Origin: Letharia columbiana
Lineage: Eukaryota > Ascomycota > Lecanoromycetes > Lecanorales > Parmeliaceae
Length of the DNA: 64,000 nt
NCBI RefSeq assembly: GCF_014066305.1
Contig: NW_023501089.1
Coordinates: 248,001 to 312,000, forward strand
Reading direction: 5' to 3'
The notes under the pieces were generated by a model. It did no database searches, had not been told where the DNA came from, and was given only the letters and a program-made list of their open reading frames with translations. The position numbers and the translations under genes were made by a program. The number at the start of each line of letters is the position of its first letter. The first letter of the stretch is position 1. Of this stretch, positions 1 to 10,301 are shown one piece after another.

Positions 1-1355
1 GGTGTATGGCGGCCATTTCTCGCCCTCGAAGCATCCCAAGCTGGCTAGCAGTGCCGCCAAAGAAGTATCGTGGCAGCCGCTCAGGCCGAATTTGATGTCT
101 TTCTCTCCACCTCTGCCGGCGCCCAGGGAGCCATCTTCTCCGCCGATTTCGAGAAGGCCGTCATTGCCGCTTTTTTCGACACTACCTATCATACGTGCTA
201 CAATGTCGCCGGCAAGAGCACCGATGCCGACTTGCCGATACTCTTTACTTTCCGAGAAGCCGGAAAACCATTCTTCGACGCCAATCTTTTCGATAATGTC
301 GCGGCCTTTGGGATCGTAAAAGGGGGAAGGCAGGCGTGTTGCAGGGCCATGACCTAATGTCGAATTGATAGTGTCCATGATCCCTGAGAGCCGAGGGTGT
401 GAATCGACTTGTACTCGGGAGTTATCTGGCATCCATTTTCCGATCAGAATGTTGAGATACTCAATTTCTTGCGATTCATTCCATCTATCGGCAGTCCGCT
501 GTGCGAATGCCTTTGATAATTGACTGAACCTGCGACAGCTCGATTCATTCGGAAAAAGCGTCTCATCTTGGGGCGTACGAGTGATTATAGTGGGCGGCGG
601 AAAAGATGATGTCCTTGCCGACAGAGGGTACATGCCCCAAAAGCTTTCCTGGACGCTCTCCAGAGCCCTTGGCAATGGGCTCGCTCTTAAATAGATCATG
701 TCGGCGTCGCTGATGACCTTGGGCATGTACTTTAGCTGATCAACATAGAGATGTCGGAGTCGTTCGCCGAGCGCTAGGGTGGTCTCGCGACCTTTGTCTG
801 TTAGTTCTCCAAGGTTGCTGCGCCATATCAGTGGCCATTCAGACTACTTTGTATTTCGGACATTTCACCAGACAGTATCAATCTCGCCATTGGGCCCAGA
901 CGCCACTATTGATGCGTCATTGTCGCCGAAGGTCTCCAGGCGCCTGCGCCATTGAAGCTTGTCCCAGGACGACCAATCCGTCTTTGTCATCGCAACGCTC
1001 AATAGTCTTTTGGCAGCATTGCAATAGGGCCAGTCTGGCCGCACCATTAGTCTTCCATCGCCTCAGGTGGAAGGGTCAAGGCATACAAGGAGCCAGCCCT
1101 GCCTGGATTGGGCGTCATTGAAAAAACTTTTCAGCTAACAGCAGGGACTCACATTCTGAAACCGTGTTGAGACAGGGCTTCTCTCGCCTGATATTTTCTT
1201 TTAGAGTATTCTGACCTGCGGAGAAATGGAAATGCAGGTACCATGTCGGAGAAGCTGTGAAGGAAGGATGGAGTCAGCCGATACAAGTGGTTCAATCTGA
1301 GTCTTTTCCTGCACATGACCGGCGATCCCAATACTCGCAGAAGGATGACGGACAT
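1..1355 (-). CDS. Histidine phosphatase superfamily protein (3' truncated by window edge)
   Basis: This is a histidine acid phosphatase-type enzyme that removes phosphate through a phospho-histidine intermediate; its substrate is unknown. The minus strand shows the N-terminal signature RHGERSPVS, split by an intron (about 1187-1227). After further exons come the motifs GELTDKGRE and YLRASPLPRALESV, then the C-terminal catalytic pair in SGCHDTSLAALL near position 65. Frame-keeping introns are seen near 1101-1149 and 816-853. The proposed start (ATG at 1353-1355) rests on a short first exon and is weak. The reading frame runs off the window, so the C-terminus is missing. It resembles the fungal lysophosphatidic-acid-phosphatase-like (ACP6-like) group, but the precise family is inferred. 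It is divergent with the PPR gene at 1707. Confidence 0.75.
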
Positions 1356-1706
1356 ACAATTTGCACCAATTGAAGCTTCAAATTTTGAGGGTAGAGTCGG
1401 TTCAATTCGTCTTGAGTATAGGACGGGCGGGGGACGAGTGTCGTCATCGCGAGCAGAGGAAGGAGAGAGTACCACGGGTTATAAGTGTATAATGGGCGTT
1501 CCTACTGTATGTACAATCATATCTATTGATCGTCGTGGAAATATTCGCCACCCGCCCCTCCTCCAGCTCTCGATTTATCTCCGCCCAGTACTCGTATATC
1601 CGAAAATGCCAAGAGATTCTCGGAGCTTCAAAATTCTTTGCATGGCCTCCCGCTTCGGTCAGGTGTTTCCTCCAGGCAATTGCCATCGAATCCGTCGTAT
1701 TTGTTC
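1356..1706. other. Intergenic region, divergent promoter
   Basis: This stretch lies between the divergent histidine phosphatase and PPR genes. Overlapping short frames on both strands look like shadows. I see no RNA gene or clear core promoter element; it presumably carries both promoters. Confidence 0.5.
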
Positions 1707-4469
1707 ATGATCGCGCCTCATGTTTGCCTGCGATGCTCTCGACAGCTCCTCCGCTGGAATTACCAGCGTCGCAGCTTAGGCTTCGTCTCGCTGGGCCAGC
1801 TTGTTGGCCGCGACGATGACAACAGGATAACGCCCCAAGAGGTGCCGTTGGCCAATGGCGACCCCGCGGCAGTCGGATTGCCTCATCGAAAGAAGAGATT
1901 GACGTTCGCTCAGAAATACCAAGAACAGCGAAAACCAAAGGGCGTCGACAAAGTTCTGGAGACGCTCTTTGCATCCAATCGCGAAAATGAGCAAACAACA
2001 GAGAGATCCCGATATTCTCGGACCCCCAAGGTCCACTCCGCCAAGGCTGCGGCAATCGAAATTTCAGCAATCGAAAGGTCTATAGAAGTTCGCCTTCGGC
2101 AGTTAGACAACAGGCTGCTTCGAGGAACCGCGCCATTGCAGGAGATCTGGAAAGAATGCGAATGTCTGCTTGGCGAGAGAAAGAAGATTCGCAAGAACAC
2201 TATGGCAACTGGCGATTATAAATCGTTCTTCAGCTCCACGTCGGTCGATACGCCAGCCAACTTTCGCACCTTCCGAGATGTTCTAGTAGCTATCTGTCAA
2301 AAGCAGCGTCTTGTGATAGAACATCAAGACTTTACCCCGGCAGACGCAATTAAAACATACGTGAAATATGGTGCGATGAGACACTGGTGGCATCTGGTAT
2401 TGTGGCGTCAACTTGGACACGTGCTACAATTGAGATATCAGTCTGCAAACGACACCGTCGGAGCGGAATCAGATAAGAGAACACGTACTCTATTGGGCGA
2501 GATTCTCGGAGTATGGAGTGTGTACATCGGGGAGCATTGGTTGTATCCTAGTGTAGTTTCGGTGCCTCTTTCAGGGGACTCTAATAAAGGGTATAATAAG
2601 ACTTCGACATCGGAGGGTTTCTCAAGCTCCTTCCCCAAGCGACTATCCAAAAACCCAACTGTTGAAATCGAGGTAGCTGCCGCGATGACACTCGAGTGTC
2701 TGAAAGCGGCCGGGATGAGAGCCCCATTGCAAATTATGAGTCTACCCAATCGATTCGGCCAAGCCCCGGAACGAGATCGATCAATCACCACCAGGTGCCT
2801 GCTTCACGCAGGGGTTTCTTCCCAGATCATCGAAAAGGCTCTAGAAGGGTGGGAGTCTCTTCCCTCGCCAATGCCAACGGAGATACTGGAGCCAACCGAG
2901 AATTACAAAAAATCAAGCATTTTCGAAGATCTCGTGGGTCCATCTCAAACGAGGCAGGATGTGGACTGGAGCGAAAAGGGACTGGGTGCAGGCCTTGCAG
3001 AGATAGACAAAGCGTCGAAGCAGATTCTGTACTCAAAGCGAACAGATACAGAACGCGCTGTAGAACTATGGCGTCAATTCCAAGCGTATCTCGAAGCAGG
3101 TAAGTCGGAAGATAAAGCCGACTCAACCGACCAACTCTATGCCCGGTTCCTTCGCACTTTCTGGGCACTACGTCGTCACGACCACGCAATTGAAGTCTGG
3201 AATCACATGATCAACTCGGGCCATCTACCAGGTCAGAGACACTGGTCTGCCATGCTCACAGGCTGCGTTCAAGCCAAAGACGTCGAATCTCTCCAGAATA
3301 TATGGACCAACATGCTACGGTCAGGCATGCCACCAGACACCCATGCCTGGACAACCTACATCCACGGTCTTATCGACTGCCGTAAATGGAAAGAAGGACT
3401 AAATGCACTCGAACATCTGGGCCGAATCTGGAAATCAGCACCGCCCCTCAAATCTTCCGACACCGTAGCCGACAGGACGGTTGGGACCATTACCGCAGAC
3501 GAAGAGCAAAGCACTGAGAAGCCCAAAGACGACACCATCCTGCGGCCCACCGTCGCTCCCATCAATGCCGCTCTATCCGCTCTAATCCACATCAATATGC
3601 CTGTTCTACTCCCTCGCGTCCTCGCCTGGGCCCGATTCCATCAAGTCTCCCTCTCAACCGTCACCTTCAACATCCTGCTCCGGCCCATCGTCCGCGACGG
3701 CTCTCAAGCCTCCCTCCAAGCCCACCTCCAGCAAATGGCCGATGCAAATTGCATCCCCGACGTCGCAACCTTCAGTATGATCCTAAACGGACTGGTGTCA
3801 AACCCAACATCCACATTCCACACCCTGCCCCCCGAGGCGCAGGAAAGTACCATCACGTCCATCCTCGCAGATATGGGCAGGCAGGGCATCGAGCCAGACA
3901 AGTTTACCTACGGCACCCTCCTCGACGGCTTGCTCACCCCAGAGAATAAAACGCTATCTTACAACTTCACCCCCAATGTCCCAGCCGCGCGCACCATTCT
4001 CGCTCACATGGCCGCCCGCAACATCCACCCTTCCTCCCCCATCTACACGATACTAATAACACATTACTTCACCCGTCGCCCTCTCCCCGACCTCCCCGCC
4101 ATCTCCTCCCTTTGGTCGTCCATTGTTCACTCGGGCCAGATGAAATATTTAGACAACATTTTCTTTGACCGTCTCATCGAAGGCTACGCTGATAATGACA
4201 AGATTGAAGAATCGTTGAAGTTTCTAAGAATGATGCCAGAGCAGGGCAAGAGTCCCGGGTGGAGGGCATTGGCTAGGTTGCTGAGGGCATTGGTGAGGGC
4301 AAGGGAGTGGGGACTGTGTAGGGAGTTGGTGGAGGATGTGGAGTGGGAGGGGGGTTTGTTGAGGTTTGGGCAGGGGAGGATGCGGGCGAGGCACAGGGTG
4401 GAGTTCTGGGAATTGGTGGATATTTTGAGGGAGAGGGGGCTTGTAAAGATGGGGGATGAAGAAAGATGA
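1707..4469 (+). CDS. Pentatricopeptide repeat (PPR) protein, probably mitochondrial
   Basis: This is a single-exon gene of about 920 aa. PPR proteins bind organellar RNA and act in its processing, stability or translation. The frame is open from 1638, but I prefer the ATG at 1707. It gives a basic N-terminus (MIAPHVCLRCSRQLLRW) typical of a mitochondrial presequence with a CxxC seen in fungal PPR proteins. Helix-turn-helix PPR units are visible from about residue 480 to 880, for example AIEVWNHMINSGHLPG, LQNIWTNMLRSGMPPD, ILADMGRQGIEPDKFTYG and ILAHMAARNIHPSSPIY. A long basic region without recognisable repeats precedes them. The RNA target is unknown. Confidence is high for the family and low for the exact role. 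Confidence 0.88.
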   Translation: MIAPHVCLRCSRQLLRWNYQRRSLGFVSLGQLVGRDDDNRITPQEVPLANGDPAAVGLPHRKKRLTFAQKYQEQRKPKGVDKVLETLFASNRENEQTTERSRYSRTPKVHSAKAAAIEISAIERSIEVRLRQLDNRLLRGTAPLQEIWKECECLLGERKKIRKNTMATGDYKSFFSSTSVDTPANFRTFRDVLVAICQKQRLVIEHQDFTPADAIKTYVKYGAMRHWWHLVLWRQLGHVLQLRYQSANDTVGAESDKRTRTLLGEILGVWSVYIGEHWLYPSVVSVPLSGDSNKGYNKTSTSEGFSSSFPKRLSKNPTVEIEVAAAMTLECLKAAGMRAPLQIMSLPNRFGQAPERDRSITTRCLLHAGVSSQIIEKALEGWESLPSPMPTEILEPTENYKKSSIFEDLVGPSQTRQDVDWSEKGLGAGLAEIDKASKQILYSKRTDTERAVELWRQFQAYLEAGKSEDKADSTDQLYARFLRTFWALRRHDHAIEVWNHMINSGHLPGQRHWSAMLTGCVQAKDVESLQNIWTNMLRSGMPPDTHAWTTYIHGLIDCRKWKEGLNALEHLGRIWKSAPPLKSSDTVADRTVGTITADEEQSTEKPKDDTILRPTVAPINAALSALIHINMPVLLPRVLAWARFHQVSLSTVTFNILLRPIVRDGSQASLQAHLQQMADANCIPDVATFSMILNGLVSNPTSTFHTLPPEAQESTITSILADMGRQGIEPDKFTYGTLLDGLLTPENKTLSYNFTPNVPAARTILAHMAARNIHPSSPIYTILITHYFTRRPLPDLPAISSLWSSIVHSGQMKYLDNIFFDRLIEGYADNDKIEESLKFLRMMPEQGKSPGWRALARLLRALVRAREWGLCRELVEDVEWEGGLLRFGQGRMRARHRVEFWELVDILRERGLVKMGDEER

Positions 4470-4914
4470 ATTGAGGCGCCGGAGAGAATTGGAGATATGC
4501 ATGGATCTAAAGGTCGAGTAAGTCGTTACTGCTCCTCCGTGTGATCATCAAAGCCATCTTGCGGGAATCTGCACAAGCGTGAAATACAAGTCCACTGAGA
4601 CTACCAATATGAACAAACGGAGACAGCGTCCTCTCCAGGTATCTTCCAAGTTCCACGAAATCAACCAGCAAGCCCTGCAAGAAATGATCGAAGGCCACAT
4701 GATCTGTTTTAGACTGATCGTCGAAATCCCAAGCGCCGCCAATACAGGGAAAGGCAAAACCATCAATGCCATCCCCACGTGAACCGCCATATGCATGACT
4801 CCACCGTACCCGCCATAAGACTCCTTATAACATAGTCGCTATCCAGTTTCAAATCTTCAAATGAACCCTCCTCCCATATCGCATCTTCGTCCTCGCACTT
4901 GATCTCGATTTCCT
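4470..4914. other. Convergent intergenic region
   Basis: This is the space between the 3' ends of the PPR gene and SPT20, about 445 bp. Short frames (4507-4796) occur on both strands with no recognisable protein signature. It probably holds the two 3' UTRs. Confidence 0.5.
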
Positions 4915-7740
4915 TCACTGCATCCCACCCATCCCACCACCATTCATATGCGAGTGCATGCTCCCATTGACATTCTGCACGCCATGACCACTCATATGTG
5001 GCATCTGTGTAATCTGCATCATCGCCTGCCTCTGCTGCTCACTCATCTGCTGCCCACCAATGTGCGCGCCTATCCCATTCATTTGCCCGGTCACCCCCGG
5101 CGGCATTTGCCCCATCGCTTGCATATTTGCAATCTGCTGTTGCTGCTGCTGCCGCACTAGCGCTTGTTGCTGCTTGAAATGCTGTTGTCCCCTTGAAATA
5201 GCGGTTTGCCTTGCCTGTGCTTGCTCTTGTGGGGTTATCGCGGCGAGGTTGTTGTTGTGACGTGCGGCGAGGCTTTGCAAAGTCTTGTTGTAGAAGGTTT
5301 GGATGTAATTCTGCATCTGCTGTGATTGCTGTGTTTGCGGCGCGTTCATGGCGCGTTGCTGGGGTTGAGGCTGCTGATTGGAATTCTGCGGTGGAGGTCG
5401 AGGTTGTTGAAGAAGTTGAGCTGGAGAGGCTCCATTGGGCATGCCATGAGGGACGTTGCCATTGTGCATTTGAAGTTGTTGTTGCCTCTGTAGCGATACC
5501 ATGTAATCGTTGCGAACCTGCTGTTGGTTTTGATGAGCAAGGTGTTGGAGGTTCTGCATGGGTGGCCTCCCATCTGGAGACATCTGCGGGTTGGGAGAGC
5601 CATTCTGCATGTTTCGTTGGTATTGGGCGTTGACTTCGGCTTGCCTCCGTTGATTATGATGCTGGCGTAACATGATCTCATTCAATTGCTGAGATGTGTA
5701 CTGTGGATGTCCATTCAAGCCTTGGTTTGGCATGCCGTTCATTACAGGATTTGTTGCCATTGGTGGACTTCCTTGATTCACGCGAGGGGTTGCATGGCCT
5801 ACTACAGGTGTAGCATGCGGCATGGCCGGCGTACCATTCATGAGTGGCGTGGTTGTGCGACTGGGTGGCTGTCGGCTTCTTTGATTGCCCATAGCGACAC
5901 CTCCAGAACCAGGGTGTCCATGCTGCATAGCCGAAGGAGGCCGTGCTGGACTGCCGGCATTCCCTTGAGCGGAGGAAGTAAGGTTCATGGATACATGACC
6001 AACCAGCGGCGACGAATGCAGATTGGGCGTCAAGTTGCGCACTACCGGCGATGAGTGCTGAGCTTGGGAGACTGCATGTGGCATGGGATGAGCGTGGTTC
6101 AATTGAGTCTGGCCGGTAGCCAAAGCCTGTCTTTGTGATTCTCTCATCTGGTTCTCTTGCATCCGGTGAACTGTGGCTGCGTCTCTCATTTGTTTTTCTT
6201 TGAGGTGGTGATTTTGCCGCTGGATTTCCAGTGCTTGCTGCTGTTCAGCTTCTTTACCTCTTCGTATGGCATCTTCCCTGTGTTCTCGCGCCTGTTGTTC
6301 ATTCCGTGCTTTCTGGATCGCTAACTGGGCCTCACGCTGTGCCTTGGCCTCAGCTTCTCGCTCAGCTCGCTCCTTGTGCTCGACCCTGATGTTCTTGATA
6401 GCTTGCCATGTCTCAAAGCGTGGCTCAAACGTTGCGGTGCCCGCTTCTCCATCAGTCGTCCCTGCCTTAGCAGCCGGGCCTGACACATTGTGTCTCTCGT
6501 CCATAATGAGCATAAAAGCTTGCTCTTGTGCTGCTATGGCCTCATCGGCGGCCAGTTCAGCAACAGTGCGCTTCCTTGTCTTAGGAGCAGGGTGGCTTTG
6601 CTGATGGCGAGGATCAGTCAAATTGCCGAGTAGTGTATGGGCGTCTTCAATGTTGTCGACGGGATCTAGGAAAAGAGGTGGAGCGGTTGTCGTTATCGCC
6701 CTGCTCTCAAATTCATGGATCTCCTGCCCGCTGATCATCATCTTTTGTTTCTTATTGGGAGGGCCGTTAACAGACGGTGTGGGAGGAACGGCGGACATCG
6801 GTGTTGGTGGTATAGTTGCAGAAGCTGGCGTGCGGGGTACTTGAACGGACTGTTTACGGTTGTTGCGAAGGTCTGGGGTATTGGCTTGGATATAGACTTC
6901 TTCCTGCAGGGAGAGCGGAGTTGGGAAGAGAACGACAGTAAAAGTCTTGGGACCTTTGCTAGCTTGCTTGTCTTTTGAGACTGATGCCTCTGCACTTGGT
7001 GCTACAGGTGCGTTGCCGTTGGCTTTGGGTTCCTCCTCTATCTGCGGGTAAGGAACGTAGGGTGAGGGTGTAAGGTGTTGGTTGTAGTTGTGAATCGAGA
7101 AAGGTACGTTGGTGTCAGTTTTGGTGGTAGCTGTGGATGTGGACGAGTCGCTTGAAGAGGAGGTGCTTCTGTGGTCCTGAACCTGCACTATGAGACAGCT
7201 TTCGTAAAATCTAACGCCAGCAGCCTGAAGCTCCTCTACCATATCGTGAGGCACGGTCTGCGACTTTAGATGCTCCAGAATAAACTTCATTGGCGAGCCG
7301 TACGAGAAGCTACCATCTTGCTGGTCGAACCTGAAATGCGTTGGGTGTAGGTGTATGATGAGCGACGGCGGTTTGCTCCGATACTTCTTTAGGATATATG
7401 GCTGTGTTTTGACGTAGGGCGCAGGTATCGTCTTTGGCACCCTTTGCCCATCGAGTCCCTTCCCACTCCGGTTTGATCTTGAGTCTCCCGGCTTCTGTGT
7501 TTCTCTCCTCCGATTGCTCAAGCGCGACGCAAATGCGTTGACATTACCATTGACACCATTGGCAATCGGCGCGGGAGGAGGTTGTTTGAAACTGGAGCCA
7601 GAGGGTGGTCTTTTCGTGCTCATAGAGGGTGAAAGGGATGATTGGTGAGATTGGACTCCATTGGTTTGGACAGCGGGGAGAGGTGGACGCTTCATTTTCT
7701 GGTGGGGCGCCGAGGGTTTGCTTGCGACGGCAGTAGCCAT
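4915..7740 (-). CDS. SPT20: SAGA complex subunit Spt20
   Basis: Spt20 is a structural subunit of the SAGA histone acetyltransferase/deubiquitinase coactivator and acts in the nucleus. The protein is about 941 aa, counted from the ATG at 7740 (MATAVASKPSAP); the frame is open further upstream, but the next in-frame start lacks support. The Spt20 domain lies near residues 115-270, with PPSLIIHLHPTHFRF, a FESR-like region and VRFYESCLIVQVQDH, followed by TFTVVLFPTPLSLQEEVYIQ. A basic coiled-coil segment (KERAEREAEAKAQREAQ) follows at about 465-560. The C-terminal half is low complexity and rich in Gln, Asn, Met and Pro, as is usual for fungal Spt20. I see no intron. The neighbours are unrelated housekeeping genes. 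Confidence 0.92.
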   Translation of the reverse strand: MATAVASKPSAPHQKMKRPPLPAVQTNGVQSHQSSLSPSMSTKRPPSGSSFKQPPPAPIANGVNGNVNAFASRLSNRRRETQKPGDSRSNRSGKGLDGQRVPKTIPAPYVKTQPYILKKYRSKPPSLIIHLHPTHFRFDQQDGSFSYGSPMKFILEHLKSQTVPHDMVEELQAAGVRFYESCLIVQVQDHRSTSSSSDSSTSTATTKTDTNVPFSIHNYNQHLTPSPYVPYPQIEEEPKANGNAPVAPSAEASVSKDKQASKGPKTFTVVLFPTPLSLQEEVYIQANTPDLRNNRKQSVQVPRTPASATIPPTPMSAVPPTPSVNGPPNKKQKMMISGQEIHEFESRAITTTAPPLFLDPVDNIEDAHTLLGNLTDPRHQQSHPAPKTRKRTVAELAADEAIAAQEQAFMLIMDERHNVSGPAAKAGTTDGEAGTATFEPRFETWQAIKNIRVEHKERAEREAEAKAQREAQLAIQKARNEQQAREHREDAIRRGKEAEQQQALEIQRQNHHLKEKQMRDAATVHRMQENQMRESQRQALATGQTQLNHAHPMPHAVSQAQHSSPVVRNLTPNLHSSPLVGHVSMNLTSSAQGNAGSPARPPSAMQHGHPGSGGVAMGNQRSRQPPSRTTTPLMNGTPAMPHATPVVGHATPRVNQGSPPMATNPVMNGMPNQGLNGHPQYTSQQLNEIMLRQHHNQRRQAEVNAQYQRNMQNGSPNPQMSPDGRPPMQNLQHLAHQNQQQVRNDYMVSLQRQQQLQMHNGNVPHGMPNGASPAQLLQQPRPPPQNSNQQPQPQQRAMNAPQTQQSQQMQNYIQTFYNKTLQSLAARHNNNLAAITPQEQAQARQTAISRGQQHFKQQQALVRQQQQQQIANMQAMGQMPPGVTGQMNGIGAHIGGQQMSEQQRQAMMQITQMPHMSGHGVQNVNGSMHSHMNGGGMGGMQ

Positions 7741-8488
7741 GATGGTGACCGTCGTTGAAATCAGAGATGTAGAGAGACTGCGCAGAGTCAAGCTCTCGCA
7801 AGCTACCTAAGTAGCCAAGCCCTGTGAGCTTGCCCCCAAGTCCTGTCGCATTGAGAGGCGTGGGGGGGGCTGGTGGTAAAATTCTGATGTCTGCAAAATC
7901 GCTGCTGCACAGACTCTCCCGGACTGAGACAAAGTGTCCTGAAGTTAGCGAAGCTATTAATGCTATCGGACTAGAAGTACAAGTTGTGAGTGGTTTGATG
8001 GACTGGGGGATGTGTTACACTGACGTTCGTCGTCAGGAACCGTTATGCTAGCGTCCTTTTGCGGAACAATGCACCTGATATGAGAATAACCATAGATGAT
8101 AGATGATGGCAATACATATCATGGACTGGGATGAAGTCTGAATGATATGATCCACAGTATGAACGGAATATTGGTTATGAAGGTCTAAGTATGCTGTGAA
8201 GCCCAGAAATGTAGAAGGTGCCAAGCCACGCTAGGCCTATTTGGAAAGCATGTGTTGTAGGCGGCCTGGCTCGCTGGAACTATCGTGTATGACAATACAA
8301 GCTCATCTCTCCAACATTGTGGCTATCATTATTCACTCTACTGTACAATCAAATCGATATCCGTCAGAGGTCACTCCAAGTACTACAATCATCAAAGGAA
8401 TATCGTCCCAAGTCGTCCAATCCCTGGCGTCGAGGCCTGTTCTCAAATCATAAAAGCCAATGTACAACAATCCCATACTGACGCTCAT
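7741..8488. other. Intergenic region upstream of SPT20
   Basis: About 750 bp between the SPT20 start and the 3' end of the Pex22-like gene. It contains a run of G (about 7861-7868) and ordinary short frames. I see no gene or RNA; it presumably contains the SPT20 promoter. Confidence 0.5.
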
Positions 8489-9877
8489 CTAATCGTGTCC
8501 TCCGATTCTACGCCTCCAATCTTCGCCTACGCGAAGTCCGTCCACTATCTCCACGCCTTTCCCAAGCCCAATTTGGGGGTCATTGTGCCACCATTTCTCT
8601 TTCTCCTCGTGCTCATCCTCGCTGTCAACTAATCCCCCGTGTCCGCTCTCGCCGACAACAATTACAATATCATGTCCAACCCAGTCTTTGATTTGGGCGA
8701 TAGCATCCCCGCTCTCAGAAAGCGTTTCCTGGAGGTAAACAGTCTCAGGCGCAAGATGCTTCAGAATTTGGATGTAGCCGGTAGGCGTGGTAAATGGCAT
8801 TATCTCCGTCTCTTTATTCACGAGCGCTCGGGCTTGCGTGTGTAGCGTATTGAACATATGGGACCTTCCACCAGCAGATTCGGGATCGAGTGACTTCTCG
8901 CCTTGACTTTGTGCATCTTCTTGGCCGATGTTGGAGTAGGATGAGGCGAGTGAGACGTCTGGTTGTCCCGATTGTCGGTTTGCGAGAGGATGCTGTTTGA
9001 GGTCTGGGGCGTAGATGAGCACAAAGATGCGGGAATCGGGGTCGACATGCTCGGGTAAATGTGAGAGTATTGACTGTCCATTGTCAGCATAACATTGACC
9101 TCATTCCGATCAGCATATACTCACAGCATGCTCCTGGTGATACTCAGCATCTTCGCTGTACTCATATTCGGTCTCAGCAGATACAACGATTGCAACGGTT
9201 TTCCGCTTCCCACTAGCTTTGATCGTGGATAGCATAGTCTGTCTAGAAGACGTTGACCCTTCCAGATCCCGTAGCTCCGGTCCTTTTCGCGAAGGTTCTC
9301 CATGCTGAGAATCTGCTTCCTCAGACCACCTCGAATGATCTTCGTATCCCCCCTTACCCTCCTCTGTAATTGATGAAAGTGCGCCGCCAACTGCAGCTCC
9401 AGCGGCCGTCACACCAGCAACTACGTTTCGGCGCGCGCCATCGAATATCTGCTGAGGGCTTGGTGTCCGACGGAGTGCTCCTGACATCCGCGCGGCGATA
9501 CTGGATTCTTCCGCTCCTCTTCCATCAGAGCCGGGCGCGAAAGGAGTCTGCGCGGCAGGTGGGCCTTCAAAGCCAGGAGGCGGACCTTGAAACCCCGGTG
9601 AAGGGCCGTTGCCGTAGTCGGATGGTGGAGGACCGTAGCCAGACGGAGGGGGAGCGTTGGTATAGTTAGGGCCTGAGGGAGGTGGACCAGCTTGGCCTGG
9701 TGGACGGTATGCCAAGTCATCGTCATCGTCGTCTCTTCTCTCGTTCCATACCCATGCTACGAGGCCTGCCGTTGCGACTGTGACAGTCACCGCAAGTGGA
9801 AGCCAGTAGCCCCAAGCTGTTCTTCGCGTCGAGGCCCCATAAGTCTGACGCCGTTGTCGCTCGTATGAGTACGACAT
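8489..9877 (-). CDS. Peroxin-22-like membrane-anchored protein
   Basis: Two exons, 9877-9125 and 9073-8489, with a 51-nt intron (GTGAGT...CAG), encode about 445 aa. The N-terminus is short and basic (MSYSYERQRRQ). One transmembrane helix follows (YWLPLAVTVTVATAGLVAWV, about 20-40), then an acidic run and a Pro/Gly-rich linker (about 45-130). A C-terminal alpha/beta domain spans the intron, with strands KTVAIVVSAE, RIFVLIYAP, PETVYLQETL and HDIVIVVGE, ending in a Trp-rich tail. This layout matches the fungal Pex22-like proteins, which anchor the ubiquitin-conjugating enzyme Pex4 to the peroxisome membrane for receptor recycling. The assignment is from remembered family layout; a generic Rossmann-like anchored protein is the alternative. 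Confidence 0.6.
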
Positions 9878-10301
9878 GATAGCTATGACTTGTAAAGAGA
9901 ACTGCGACAGAGGGATGACCACGGGGTGGCCATACGATAATGCCAGGCAATCAACGAAAACGCTTGCTTGCTCGGGTGTCTGTTGACGAGCTGGGATCTG
10001 GGATCTGGGTCCCGATGCTTGGCAAAGCGGGAGGGGCTGAAGATTCCTCCTGTCGCCCAGGAAGACCGATGTGCAATATCCAAAAATATTTTGTACCAAC
10101 CCCCATCAGAGTCATAAATAGTTTGTTCACTCCAATGGACTGGTAATAAAATGCTTTCGCTCTGGTAATGACCCTTATTTATTTACTTCAATGAAAAGAA
10201 GATCATATGACAAATCGACAAGATCCTTTTTCCAGATCAAAGTTTTTGACCGACTGCCTCGACATACCATTTAAGCAAAACCACAATTTAATAGAGGGAG
10301 G
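9878..10301. other. Divergent promoter region
   Basis: 424 bp between the Pex22-like gene (-) and the eIF2B-gamma gene (+). The second half (about 10140-10300) is AT-rich. No separate gene is supported. Confidence 0.5.
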